The notes: generated from the letters alone by a model not told the origin. 64,000 nt of DNA from Mesodorylaimus sp. YZB2_4 (GCA_030248295.1 JASANH010000390.1:124001-188000), one strand, 5' to 3'. Counted from the stretch's first letter, positions 1-11,690 are shown. Numbers and translations are program-made.

Positions 1-27
1 AACGTAGACTGCGTGCTCTACCAACTG
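1..27 (-). repeat. truncated tRNA-like sequence at window edge
   Basis: Read on the minus strand, the first bases carry a tRNA-like A-box segment (CAGTTGGTAGAGCACGC) and run off the window edge. It could be the anticodon side of a real tRNA gene or the head of a tRNA-derived SINE. The rest is outside the window, so it cannot be decided here. Confidence 0.3.
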
Positions 28-1944
28 TACGCATCATATAAACCTTGTTTTCTTCAGAATGTAAAATTATGTCGGTATTGGAGCCCACACATCCCCATTT
101 AATCTGCAGTCTGGTAACAGGGCTGCTTACAATTGAGTTTAAGCGCTTGATTCCGACATTAAATTGCAGCAGTAAGCTGCAGTTGCTAATCACATTTCTT
201 CAGCTTCGTTGGTGAAAAATAACACAATATAGCTTTTTATAGGTCCTTCGCCTGAACAATGTGTCTGATGGTGAATTCGGACACGAAAACATCATTTGGC
301 TCGGCATGATCAAAAGTCGCCCCCCCCCCCACAACTCACCCCCATGCAAGTAGCCTCCGCCACATCTCGCCCCACACGACTCGCCCCTGCCCCCCTGGGC
401 CAAATCATTTTGGAGTTACAGATGACCTGATCGTTAGGTCAGCATTTGTGTCGAGTATCACAGCAGGCTATACGAGAGATCTTGCCAATGCCCATTTTTG
501 TTCTGAATCAGTAGGCTATCTCTCTAAAAACCCCTCTCTTCGAATATTTTTTTGGAGCCTGATTATTTCGAAAATGGCGAGTTGTGACGCGGAAAAATGC
601 ATTCCTAAAGGCTGCAATGTTTTCAATGTTTTTGAAAGGCAAGCCTTTTTTCGTACAGCAATTTTTGCAGTCTTTCAAAGCTTTTCAGCTTTTCTAGGAC
701 TGCAATCATCTGCAAGTTCCCTGCAGTCATTTAGGACTACCCCACTATCGATTATGTGCCTGATCACAGCTGATCACTGAACGAAATTTGATCATCATCA
801 AAAAAATTCGACTGGTTAGCCTTCGGTCGAGTCGCTCAGAAACCCTCTCTTAAATGTTTTCGACAACATAAATATAATATAGAATAAGTCAAAGGTGGAG
901 TTGTGCGTGGGCGAGTTGCATGGATGCGAGTTGTAAAGGGGGCGACTTTTCCGCACACCATTTGCCTCAGATTCATTCAAGAATTTGACACACAATACCA
1001 AACAAAAGCCATAAAAGCTCATTTGCTTCCTCTTCCTCATGTATATACATAATATATAGCATATCCATGCTCTTCCTTCTAAATTTACAAGGCACAGTAC
1101 ACTTTGCTTTGATCTAAAGCGCTTTCAGTGATGCTCAGGTTGGCATTTGGGCGATTTTTCAAGATCACGCGGCGACAAAGGTGAAATGATTAGCATACTC
1201 TCTGAACTTTAGCTAATCCGTCTTATTTGCATTTTCGATTCGCCAAGATTGGCAATGAGGACGAATACCTAAAACAGATCAAACTCAAAGAAAGACCTTT
1301 TGAAGCACATGAAGATTTTTCCTTTTTTACTTCGTATGCATGTTTCTTGCATAATCAAACGTGAGTATGCTCTCGTGGTTGATTGACTCAGAACGGACAT
1401 ATGTGGAATGTGGAACGGACATATGTCATCCTCTGCGTAGAGGCTGCTCATACGAGTACGTATATTAGCGCATGATTCGTGTCAAAACAATGTCAGAAAG
1501 CAGAGTCGAAAAACTCAGCAAAGCAACTCAGTTCAGCACACAGATTTAGTGGAAGAATAATTCAGTTGACCTGTAGTTCTTTCCTGTGCACTGCTGTAGG
1601 TGCTGGTGGCACTGCCCGTGTCTTAAAACTGAAGAAATGCAGTGTTCGTTTCGTGCACCTGTAACCACACCCAATTTACTGGTGAAGCACCCGGTATAGA
1701 TAACAGCAACACCTACCCATAGACAACGAGGGAAGGCACATCATATACCCAAGAACTAGAACACTTTGCATGGAACACGCTGATAACACTAGTCATCCTC
1801 TATCACCCGTTCTTCTAGGTTGTTCTGTGGTGACCGGACTGGATTCCCGTTGTTGTTCTCGAGAATATGGCTGACGACCAGGAGCTGGATAGGTGCAGGC
1901 CTAAGGTAAACACTACGCCCCTGACACACCTCTATAGGGTGTGT
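28..1944. other. gene-free stretch, nothing recognised
   Basis: Open frames here are short and show no recognisable domain or consistent splice signals. There is a C-homopolymer near 311-330. An imperfect inverted repeat around 1908-1952 has arms reading ACACTAC..ACACC and GGTGTGTAGTGT. I see no supported gene. Confidence 0.4.
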
Positions 1945-2222
1945 AGTGTTTGAAAGATCTATCCGCAGACAGATCAGCAAGGTTCCGCGGAGAGCTTTCT
2001 GGTGGCATCCTGTTTTGGTGCGCGTAGTTATGCAGTGCGGCGTCCGGTCACATTTTTGTAGGAAATGATCTTGCAGTATAAGAGACAATGAACTCTCGAG
2101 TTGCTCAAAAGTGATAAAAAGATGTACTGTAGGCATGTGTTATGGCAAGATTCAGCACAACATTGTCTCTGACATTCAAATAAAACAACAGCTGCCTCTT
2201 TTTGACATATCGGCCTCTCAAA
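1945..2222 (+). pseudogene. relic of the 3' end of a receptor paralog
   Basis: This stretch aligns over most of its length with 4445-4715, which is the last ~25 codons plus 3' untranslated region of the intact receptor gene at 3310-4516. Shared blocks include GATCAGCAAGGTT versus GATCGGCAAGGTT, GTCCGGTCAC versus GTCCTGTCAC, and AAGTGATAAAAAGATGT. The stop region is not kept in frame, and the polyadenylation hexamer AATAAA of the intact gene is AATGAA here. I see no receptor coding sequence upstream, so only the tail of a fourth copy survives. Confidence 0.75.
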
Positions 2223-3309
2223 ACAACGTCTGTAAGGTCACACAGAATTCACAAGGGAGTAGGGGACATTTTAAAAACTTGTTTTGTTGGAATAAGCATG
2301 TTTTTGTTCAAGCAGTCTAGCGGTCACATTAGAATCTTATTCGAAACCTTACGTACCTTACCTTATTCCATAATTTCTTGATACGGATATTGCACATTTC
2401 CGTTAGGCTGCAAGATCAAGACTGATCACCTACATACCTGCTATACAAGAAACAGAAAAATACGAGCGTATGCAAAGTGCAAGGCGCGTGTACACTTGCA
2501 ATATCTCAAGAGATTTCCTTCATAAAATATGTATCCATCATTTTCGCCCCCCCCCCCTCAAAGGCCACTCAGCAATCAAAAAGCGAGCGCACTCACGATC
2601 AGTCCTCTGTAACATGCGATAACTGCCAGATTTTCTTTTTTTCGCGCACCCTTTCTTGCGAATAGAAATTTACTAAAACTCCTTTTTGAAAGTTACTAAC
2701 GGGGTCAAACGTTCCTTCGGTTCAAGCCGACTTGTGGATGATAAATTCGATCAACCTATGGTGAATGATTCGATAGCAGAAGGTGCGAATCGGAAGCTGC
2801 TGATTTTTTAAATTTAAAAACCAATTTTGTACCTCTCAACGTACGTGTATGATCCCTTTTGTGCTATCCTGGGTACATCAAATGGTTGAGCCTCACCTGG
2901 TAAACACTGCTACCGTAGAATGTGAGGCAAGGCGTCATATCCTGAAACTTACTATATGTAGCTTTCGGGCGTATGTAAGGTACGCTTGATGACGCACGTT
3001 TGGATATTAATCTTCAACAAGATTTTTAAATTCCTTCTAGAACAACGTAGGAGTTCACTCAGCAATTACGTTAGGGAACACGAGGCCCTTCCGGACCATA
3101 CGAGCAGAACGTGCGACCTTTATCAATTATTCATAATACCTTTTTGTAGCGCCTGATAAAGGAATGTAGAGCTTATCCTGTGTTAATTTTTCAGAATGAA
3201 AAGCACTTGAAGATCCCTGCACTCTTAGGTTAGCGAGTACTTGATCCGCTATCAACTCTGACTTCTGCCATCTCTTAGACCAGTTGGTCAGAAGACCTCT
3301 CCTAGAGCC
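2223..3309. other. intergenic, upstream of first receptor gene
   Basis: No gene is supported. A C-homopolymer lies near 2547-2557. The receptor promoter presumably lies at the right end, but I see no clear TATA box close to the start codon. Confidence 0.4.
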
Positions 3310-4516
3310 ATGGTTGAGATAGCGTTCAACGAGTCCTTCAACGCGACCGTACCAGCAGCGGCTGACATCTCGCGAATAATTGGAAGCTGCTACCTGAGTG
3401 TTGGAGTAGTCTTCATCGCGATCCAAATCATATGCGCGTATTTGATCGCTGCGGACACGGAAATGAAGGATCCTACGTACAAACTGGTGGTCAATCTCGC
3501 CATCGCTGATTCGATCGAGCTGGTCGCGCTTGGTCCATACGCTGGTATCATCATCATCACTGGTTACCAAAATCTAACCCTGGGTCGATTGATGTCGTTC
3601 TTATGCCTGAGCGCGTGGTACGCAAATTGCGTTTTGTTCGTCTTCATCGCTTTTAGTCGGTGGATCGCAATCACAAAAGCCCATCTCACACAATATATAT
3701 TTAGGTAGGTCACGTGTACATCAGTACCTCTGTGTTTTCTTGATAGTCGCGGCCTCACATTTTGACAACTGCCATCAAATCTATACGCTTGGAGCAATGA
3801 AAATCTGAGATGGCAGCTGGACACGCATGTGGAGAAAACGGCTGACAATTAAGCACACTGAAAAATACCAAAATTTATAACTGGCTTTCCATTTTTTCAG
3901 AAAAAACGCAATGGTAATGTTGCACATTATGGCCTGGCTACCAACGACCGTCTACTGCTTCTTGGCCGTTTTCGTTCACAAAACAAATTTGTTTCCATTG
4001 TATCCAGAAGTATATACTTGGGGTTTCGACCTAAGCACTACGCTAGGTAAGGTGCTGCACTGGGTTGACTGCGCTTTCAACCTATTTGCAGCCACAATAG
4101 AAACAGTGTTGAGCATTATGTCTCTTGCGTGGGTTCGTCAAAAAAGGACAGAAATTCAAAGTTTCGCTGCAAATGAGACGAGGCGTAAAGAGACCAAGTT
4201 GCTAGTCCAATGTTTCATTATGGGCCTAGTGTTCCTGGCAGCTGTGCTCATGTTCGCTGTAGTGAATTTTTGTGGGTGGGACTCGGTATTGGCATGTGTC
4301 AGCGTACAAATTGTCTGGATGTGCAATCATTGTGTGAACCCCATCATCTATTTGAGCGTTAACTCTAGATTGAGAAAGAAATTTGTCAGGCTAGTGAGCT
4401 TTGGCAAGTACGGAAAGTCCATAGCTTCTGTTGTCCCAGCTTCGGCGAAACAGAACGATCTGTCCTCAGATCGGCAAGGTTCGCGCAGAGAGATTCCCGA
4501 TGACATCCTCTTTTGA
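3310..4516 (+). CDS. seven-transmembrane receptor, Srx-like, intact
   Basis: Two exons, 3310-3704 and 3901-4516, join in phase (GT at 3705, TTTTTTCAG before 3901) to give 336 residues. Residues 1-17 carry two N-glycosylation sequons (NES, NAT). Seven hydrophobic segments follow, TM1 at about 22-45 and TM7 at about 262-285. The TM3 end reads FSRWIAITKAH in place of the usual DRY. TM7 has a canonical NPIIY (NPxxY) followed by a basic helix-8-like stretch (RLRKKF). The layout resembles nematode Srx-type serpentine chemoreceptors, which are plasma-membrane sensors. The family call is by eye and no ligand can be inferred. It is the only one of the three copies with start, frame and NPxxY all intact. 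AATAAA at 4576-4581 is the likely polyadenylation signal. Confidence 0.8.
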
Positions 4517-4575
4517 TGTGTTGTATGGCGTCCTGTCACTTTTTGTGGGAAATGATGCTGCACATAACGAGAGAC

Positions 4576-4581
4576 AATAAA
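4576..4581 (+). terminator. polyadenylation signal of first receptor gene
   Basis: AATAAA lies 60 bp after the stop codon of the receptor at 3310-4516. The same position in the 1945-2222 relic reads AATGAA. Confidence 0.55.
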
Positions 4582-5429
4582 CTTTGGTGTTGCCCAGAAG
4601 TGATAAAAAGATGTTAACTTGTGTTATGGTAAGATTCGACTCAACATCGTCTCTGCCATTCAAATGAAACAACGAAGCCATAGCTACCTGTTTTTGAATT
4701 ATCGATCTCTCTAAAGAGCCAGTGCACCGTAATGGCCCCTAGGAGATTATGAGATCGAAAATATGATAAAGCGGGCATTTGAATATAAAATACAGTGCGT
4801 CATAGCAATGTTGCTAATGCTGTTTTTATAGAAGCGGCTGGAAACCCGTCTACATAGACCCAATGTTCATGCTTTTTTTTAAGGTCTGAAGGTGACCTTT
4901 CTGGGAAGTTCCAGATGTAGCGCGGAGGCTATGTGCTTCTGTCGCTTAAGAAGGAACGCTTGAAGAAGGACTGCGAGAAAAAAAAGTGATGACGTCTAGT
5001 CACAGAATGCATTCAAGGACAGCAGATGAGTAGCTTTCCGCAATGGCCATAGACCATTCAGGTTTAAGTGACATCCTTGGCCCGTCTCAGGGTGAATTGG
5101 AGTTGCGAAAGAACTGCTCTAAACAAGAGAAACGGCCGCACCCAGTCCACGGCAGCTTGCGCTGAGTTTATTTATCAATGGGTAGATGGGACTCTTATCG
5201 TCAGTTTGGCAGTCACGCGTGTCGGCCATAAGCGAGACTATGACGGAGCTGGTACCGAAGTGCTTACTGTAGAAACCATACCAGTGGTGTCGGACTAGGA
5301 AGTCAAGACCAGTCATCAACTGATGCTTGTCATCGCTGACTACGCTGACCGCGCAGCCAATGGCTCAGGGCACTTCTAACTGCGTTCTATGGCCGCGTCA
5401 TATACATGGTATGAATAGTTATCTTAGTT

Positions 5430-5545
5430 TATTTTATTGCTATTGCTATTTATTCCAACGCCAAGCACTCAAAAGTGTCCTAGACGGCACGGAGCACAGG
5501 GACACGCATAAGAAGCATGTTAGCTGAAACAACGAGAGAAAAGAT
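5430..5545 (-). repeat. dispersed repeat with TAGCAA-type tail, copy 1
   Basis: On the minus strand this ends in a short microsatellite (AATAGCAATAGCAATAA). The sequence before it resembles the block at 7345-7441, which lies in the opposite orientation. A microsatellite 3' end is typical of truncated non-LTR retrotransposons, but no coding part is visible. Confidence 0.4.
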
Positions 5546-5981
5546 CATGTTAAGGCATTAAGAACATGCTCAAGCATTAAAAAACATGGTTCCTCAAGTT
5601 ATCTAATGACCCCCTAAGCAATATCGTCCGATAAATTGTTCCACATGGAAATTACTGAATACAAGAAGCATTGTCTGTAGGCCTCTGTGCGCACTGCTGG
5701 CGAAATCAGCTGATGTGGTTCTGTAAGTCAGGTCGGTATGTTTTTGCTCGGTCCGCTCTATTGGTCAAAAAAAGACAAAAAATTGCCGCTTCTTTATCAT
5801 CTAACAAGTGCCGTTTGAGTCGTTTTCATGTTCATGTTCATAATTTACCACTTCACCAACCATTGGCATGAGCGCTCGAGGCTGAATGGACATGGATACA
5901 TTACTGCATGCACGAAATAGTCTGTGTCATTTTGATAAGATTTGTATGTGCAGTATGTCTCATCGTGAGAATTATGCGGAA

Positions 5982-6368
5982 GCGGTGGTGCAGCGATTTG
6001 GCATTCATTTCTCCGTATTGCGTGGTAGCGAATGGCTAGACTCGTCCCGGGCTCGATCCCCGGTGATGGAGGTCGGTTTGAAAACCATATACCCTCGCTA
6101 ACCTTGCACGCCAGGCCGTGGGTGAATCACCCAGTACCATCGAGGTTCTCCTAGCGGAGAGACGACCATGCGAGGACGGTCTCGGCTGTCGAACACCGAC
6201 ACGGTTTAAAGCCCACCCGCCATCGTCCGAGGAAGTCGGTGTCCTGTCCAGGATGCCTTCGCGTGGAGGTGCTCCTAGTGGAGACACACAGAGGGACGCT
6301 GTTGTGTGTGCTGATACACAAAGCCTTGCTTAGAAGGTTAAACTGCTAGAGGCAAATTGGGCCGAAAA
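5982..6368 (+). repeat. tRNA-derived SINE, copy A
   Basis: A ~390-bp element matches 60377-60774 along its whole length. The head has an A-box-like TGGTGCAGCG and a B-box-like GGCTCGATCCC, the two internal RNA polymerase III promoter boxes of tRNA genes. The body (for example CTTGCACGCCAGGCCGTGGG and CATCGTCCGAGGAAGTC) is shared with the other copy and has no tRNA counterpart. An A-rich run follows the 3' end at about 6371. This copy is more diverged at the B box than copy B. Confidence 0.8.
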
Positions 6369-6401
6369 CTTAAAAAAAAACTGTTTCAAGCGTATAACTA
6401 C

Positions 6402-6840
6402 AGGTTGGGAGGCACTGGATCAGGTTGGGTAAGGATCAGGTTGGGGATGACTCGACCCGACCCAACCCAAAAGACCCTGAACCTAATTTGCTATAAGCAG
6501 CGGGCATGAATGGTGATAAAGGGAATCATTATTGGCGCAGATTTGGTGTGTGGGCGCTGAATAAATGCCAGGTTTTTTCAGCCCAGTACACCTAAGAATT
6601 TACGTCTTTATATTCAGGAGTAAAATGCGATTTGTGCTCCTACAAGACTTGTTAGAAATTATTAAGTCGTATTCATCAGACTATTGGAAACCTGAATTTT
6701 GGAACAGATATGACAAGGTTTCTGTAACTGCTAGTAGTGGAAATTTGGAAACCTGCAGTAGTTTTTACCCGTTCGACCCGATCCTTTTAAAAAGTGACCC
6801 ACCACGACCCAAAAGTAGCTGACCCGATTCGAGATCTACT
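6402..6840. repeat. degenerate element with GGGTC/GACCC clusters
   Basis: Clusters of GGTTGGG/GATCAGG on the left and GACCCGA/GACCCACCACGACCC on the right recall the subterminal clusters of the element at 27148-27792. I could not find clean terminal inverted repeats or a target duplication, so it is either a decayed relative or just cryptically simple DNA. Confidence 0.35.
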
Positions 6841-8182
6841 GTACTAATAACTACAAATTCTCTTCTCTCTCATTAGTCTGCTCTTGCTATCGTCATCCTC
6901 GCTATCAAACGATCGCAGAAACGTTCTCTGAGCTGACTTGTCATGAAAGCGGTGTTCTGTTTTCTGCAGGTTGATTCCAGTTACAATACCTTGTTTGTGC
7001 GACCAAGGTGACGCATCGACGGTGATAAGGGCGCTAGATCGACCAACGATGGGGGGAGGAAGTATGAGGGAACTGACGCGGCGAGTATGGTGTGGATTGG
7101 TCACGGTCATGCCTGCTATCCGAATAATCGAATCCACACTTCGGACTCAGGGAGACGCTTTAGCGAGCGGTTAATTAAAGAGCACTTCCTCGAAATTCCC
7201 ATTGTTTTCAAGAGCACATACGCGCAATACTTTGAATATTCTGTTTTAAAGAATTATTGGAACACTGACAAGTTGCCCAGTGGTATTGCTCTTGGTTCAT
7301 TCGATGCGTTCAGACGTCATGTTTCTCAGGTGATTTTCTAGACATTCAGTTCGTTTTATCGTTCTTTGTTCACATGTTCTCTGCTGTTGAAGTGCCCTGA
7401 TAAGTGTTTGGCCAGAGCGTAAATAGCAATAGCAATAGCAACTGGTATGGTGCGAATGGTTGGTGTAGAAAACCTAATTGGTGCGGATCACGTTGTTCAA
7501 CACTATCTAACGCTACTACCAACCTAATTATTCGCAATAAGCTGTTTTACTTGACCTGACCGCGTCTTCAAGTACTTCTCTTGTCTGTTGCACCTATAGT
7601 AGTTAGCATAGGGGGGCTCAACTTTTCTCACTATTTCCACATTCTCTTCGATTAGAAATCTTCAAAAATAAAGCATTCCATGCTAGACATGCTCAAAACT
7701 TTGTAGCAAAGCAGGAGGCTTCTTTCAATTCGCCTGGCAGAGAGAACTTGGTTCGTCAGTCGAATTGCGTCAATAAAGCCAAAAAAATCTTAGAGCACTA
7801 ACGACAATTGGCGGGTTCCTAGGCTTCAGAATCAGGCTTCCATGATTTCTTTTTGGAGCTTCAATAAAATCCAAGTATGCAAATCTTTCACTTATGATCG
7901 CCGCAGCAATTTTCTAGAATCATGTGATTCTGCCCAGCAACGAGCTCTACTAGCCTAACGAAAACTATTGCATTATCACTGATACCTGAAATTTTTTATG
8001 AAGAAAGGTCATATGACATGTCCAATGGGGTATACCTAGAGTATATCAAGTTTTAGCTCTCTGATCAACAAATCCAATCAGCTTATAGAAGGGGCCTCTC
8101 CAGTGTCAGATAAGATGATCGCGAAACGGGCTCCTTATTCGACGTCTGCCTGAGTGAGGACGAGATCTTTTAGCTGAGCACC
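6841..8182. other. intergenic, mostly unassigned
   Basis: No supported gene. The only recognisable item is the repeat ending at 7441. Several AT-rich tracts occur; I see no convincing promoter element close to the second receptor copy. Confidence 0.35.
7345..7441 (+). repeat. dispersed repeat with TAGCAA-type tail, copy 2
   Basis: The block ends in AATAGCAATAGCAATAGCAA. Its upstream part (for example AAGTGTTTGGC) resembles the minus strand of 5430-5545. Orientation is opposite to copy 1, about 1.8 kb away. Confidence 0.4.
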
Positions 8183-9143
8183 ATGGCCAATGATTCATTC
8201 AACACAACATTGCTAATCAATGCCTCAACTCCAACAAGCGCTCTCTCCCTGACAATTGGTCTCATCTATATCAGCATTGGATCGGTATTCATATTTCTGC
8301 AGCTTTCCTCCGCCTATCTAATACATATAAATAAAGACATGCAAAATCCCACCTACAAGCTGGTGGTTCATCTGGCCATAGCGGACTCAGTAGAACTGAT
8401 AGCTCTGGGTCTGTATGGAGGCGCAGTCACCGTCGCAGCTGGCACACAATACCAAGCCTTGGCTCGTCTTATGTCGTTCATATGCCTGAGTGCATGGTAC
8501 GTCAACTGCGTCCTATTCGTTTTCATTGGATTCAGTAGATGGATCGCCATAACCAAGGCTCATCTGGTTGCGCATGTGTTTAGGTAAGATATTATGCAGA
8601 ATGATAAAACCATTTTTATGAGCTTTGCTTCAGGAGTAAAGTCATGAAAGCAATATACGCAATCTCGTGGGTGCCAGCCTCGATCATCTGTTTCTGGGGC
8701 ACTATAATCAGCAATCCGAATCAGTTCCTCTTCTATCCTGATCTCCTCACAGGGGGATTCAACTTGGATACAACTGTGGGACAGGTCTGGCACTGGGCCG
8801 ATAGTGGGTTCGCATTGACCATGGGTGCAATCGAGATAACGTTCAATGTTTTATCTTTGATCTGTGTTCATAAGAAACGAATGGAAATTCAAGGCCTCGC
8901 TACATCTGAAAATCGAATCCGTGAAGTCAAATTACTGATTCAGTATTCGTCATGGGCTGTGTCTTTATGGCCACTGATTTGCTGTTCGCTTTCGCTAACG
9001 CGCTAGAATGGACGTCCCTCGCGGCATGCATTTCAACCCAATTGGTGTGGATGGCGAATCACAGCGTTTGTCCAATTATCTATTTAAGTGTTAATGGGAA
9101 GTTGAGAAAGAGTTTCACCGAAATGATAAAATGCAGGAAATGA
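8183..9143 (+). pseudogene. seven-transmembrane receptor paralog, frameshifted
   Basis: Exon 1 (8183-8583) starts at an ATG and joins in phase to exon 2 at 8634 across a 50-bp intron. The product closely follows the third copy at 12893-13816 until about 8944. There CAGTATTCGTCATGG stands where the third copy has CAGTGTTTCGTCATGG, a one-base loss that shifts the frame within TM6 and leads to an early stop near 9006. The correct frame resumes as an open stretch to 9143, containing TM7 and the basic tail. TM7 reads VCPIIYL, so the Asn of NPxxY is also replaced. It is probably a young pseudogene; a base-calling error is the alternative. Confidence 0.75.
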
Positions 9144-9599
9144 CAAATGAGTGGCGCTTTTCTTCATGGAAAATTAAAAAGTCTCGCTCATAAATCATTA
9201 CGAACTGTAGGCAACACGAAGTAAAAGGTGCCCGCCATGAGAAACTTTTCAGTGCTGCGGTAAGTTGTATGTCTCTGTAGACTATGACGTAAACAAACAG
9301 CTCTTCTAACATTGGATTGTGAAATAAAAGCAGATGGACAGGCAGTCCTTGCAAGGAGGCTTTCATTCATAATTTTTTGGTGTTTCCTGAGCGTGGGAAG
9401 TCTTATCAACTTACAGGCAATACAAGTCCCAAGTTTACTCGTTACGAGTCTAATAAGTGGAGCCATTGAGAGCTCCTAGCATTACAGGGCTTGTCACAGG
9501 AAGTGGTTTCACGATTAGAAACGGTCTACTTTCATGGCCAGACCATATCGTACCCACTTTGTACATGCTGGCTGTATGCAAATCGTTTAATGAGTGACA

Positions 9600-11230
9600 T
9601 TTCCCCAAGTTGCGAGACAACAATGAAGGTGTCAGTTTTTGTTCCTGACTCAGCTGGTGGTGTAGCAGGAAAAGTTAGCCATTCTGTGAGGTGCAGAGAC
9701 AAAAATTCTGGATCTTTTCACGAGGTTTCGAGTGTCTGAAATTCGATTACGGAGGCTCCCTTTAAAGGCGATGTCAGCTTGATTTAACTTTCGGGACAAG
9801 CAGATAGGTGGCCATCTATATTTCGGATTTTATTAACTCGATTCAGTATAAAAAAGGTGTCAGGACGAGGATTGTGAAGTCAATGGTATATGCATTGGGA
9901 ATCAGTCCAAAGATAGAGCTCTTAACAGTTATGCCCGGTGGATGAACGGTCTGAATGACTAAGGAGATGCATCAGCTGCCGATGTCGGCGGCGATGAGTT
10001 CTAAACGTGGAATCGACTGTCGCTGTTTTACTGGGGTCTCGAGATTTTGCAAAGACCACTCGCGTAACTATTCCAGAGGGACTTTCAAAACAAAGATATA
10101 TAGAGCATCCGAACGCGAGCTAAGACGCATCCAAGAAGCAATGGCTTTGACAGGTAGATGGTAGGCTGGAGAAGCCGCTGATTAAGCGAGGCCAGGAGAT
10201 ACGCGGCGAGGCTGAGCAGATTGATTTGTTGAAGAAAGCATATCCAGAGTTTCGTTCTTTCTTCTGAAAGCAAGTCGTCCCGGTTCCGATTGTCCTTCTA
10301 GAGTGTTTGCCGAAAGGCTTTCGCTGATAAAAGGTGGGGATGCAACCCTAAGAGGGTCGAAAACTTTGGCTATCTGGACCGAAGCACTGATCGCCGACTG
10401 TTGCTCAGTAGGACCAATTTCGAGCTTCACCTCCGCTAGCTGGAGATGATCGGTTTCGGGGCCTCATGAGAGACCAAAAACCTCAACAACTGGGGTGTTG
10501 ACCCGATCAGGCAGGTTGCTCGATGGTTTACGCAGGATGTATGTAACGACCCAGCGAGTCAAGCTAGGTGTGGTGCGATAGCAAACGTAAGACGAGTGTA
10601 ACCCTCATGCCTGGTAGGCCATGGCGAGTGGGAGAGAGTAATCGATACTCTCACTTGGCTGGGAGACGTCAACCCCTCGGGTTGATGTTTCAGCCGTAGG
10701 TATAGTCGTAAAACTTGCCTACTCCAGCCGGAGTGTTTGTTCGCCTCCCTCCTACGCCTGGATACACGAGTCGCCGAGACTTTACTTCTACAACCGCACG
10801 GGACACGTACACAATCCAGACTGACTGACGAAACCTCCACAGGCTACAAGGCACTAACGGGCAAGGCACAACAACCAATCAGCGAGCACGCAAGGCGTGG
10901 CGAACAAGGAACGGCCAGGAAGGAAGTGTCTGACTCACCGGCAAGGCTGTCTGGGTCACCAGATCGAAAAGAAAGGGGGCTAACCAAATTCGAATATCCA
11001 CACCCTTACATGTAGACCATTCGCGGAGGCGTACTGTAGAAGCGTCAGCGAAGATGCGATTGCACTCAGAGCTCCAAGGCTTCCTCTGGAGTTTCAGCGC
11101 CAGAGATGACGTTGTCCACGTAGATGTCGCTTAGGGTCTCGCGATCTATCAGTTTTTGAGATGATGAACTACTGTCGCGGTGAGCAAGAATGGAGATGTG
11201 AAGATGATTCTAATCTGGTTACCAAAACGC
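9600..11230 (-). mobile_element. BEL/Pao-type retrotransposon pol fragment, dead
   Basis: On the minus strand, in correct order but different frames, are hallmark pieces of a BEL/Pao polyprotein. A reverse transcriptase block with SPFLL (about 11190) comes first, then the active-site variant YVDN followed by VISGAE (about 11085-11140), then an IFADAS..LREW stretch (about 11030-11075). Further on come an AKVFDPL block (about 10370-10395), an RNase H lead-in PRLELIAAD (about 9975-10010) and an RNase H-like DSQC (about 9890-9915). The remainder fades out near 9600. Stops and frameshifts separate the pieces, so it cannot encode a working protein. The spacing between the RT and RNase H blocks is enlarged by the repeat at 10560-10985. 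I found no LTRs, protease or integrase. Confidence 0.75.
10560..10985 (-). repeat. dispersed repeat, copy 1, inside the pol relic
   Basis: On the minus strand, 10590-10770 matches 38400-38580 on the plus strand nearly base for base. Shared blocks include GACTATACCT, AAACATCAACCCGA, GGTTGACGTCTCCCAGCCA and CTCTCCCACTCGCCATGGCC. The left border near 10560 is supported by the match. The right border is a guess from where the retrotransposon coding signal resumes. Confidence 0.7.
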
Positions 11231-11690
11231 TTGGTTCTCTAGCTCTCGATGCTTTCCTATGAGTATACATATAAGTTTCATATTAACCCCTGGCGCGATA
11301 TGTCTTCCCCTATGAACATCGGTCTTAAGAATTCGTGAACTTCAGTCACTCTTTTCTATCCTGCGGCGCTCTTGCCCGCCGGGGTGTCGCGACTGCGTTC
11401 GGGATGGACAAAGCGAGAGACTTCACGATTTTGAAGGAAGGAGATGTCCGTCTCTTTACGATATACAGGTATGGCAGCTGTTTCGACACTTCCCTGTTGC
11501 TTCTGTGTGACTTGGGGCAGTCTCTTGACCTGAATGGTCGTTTCTTCCCTTTCCCTTTTGGTATTAGAACCAAACAGATATCTGGTTAAGGCTTCCTCGT
11601 CGCTTATCTAGCTACAAGACCAGAAATGCGCCATGCAATAAGTTGCAATATGTGCCAGTCTGCGGTTTTATTAAATTTGACATATGTACA
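11231..11690. other. unassigned stretch, possibly upstream part of the pol relic
   Basis: A 75-codon open stretch on the minus strand (11346-11573) is basic, with no recognisable motif. It could be further BEL/Pao polyprotein sequence, since it lies on the correct side, but nothing confirms that. Confidence 0.25.

Noticed and set aside
5980..6060. A functional tRNA gene at the head of the repeat
   Set aside because: A- and B-box-like sequences are present, but the sequence continues into a long body shared with 60377-60774 and I could not form a complete cloverleaf. A SINE fits better.
8952..9143. A separate small gene encoding a TM7-like peptide
   Set aside because: It is the downstream part of the frameshifted second receptor, matching the third copy in sequence and order.
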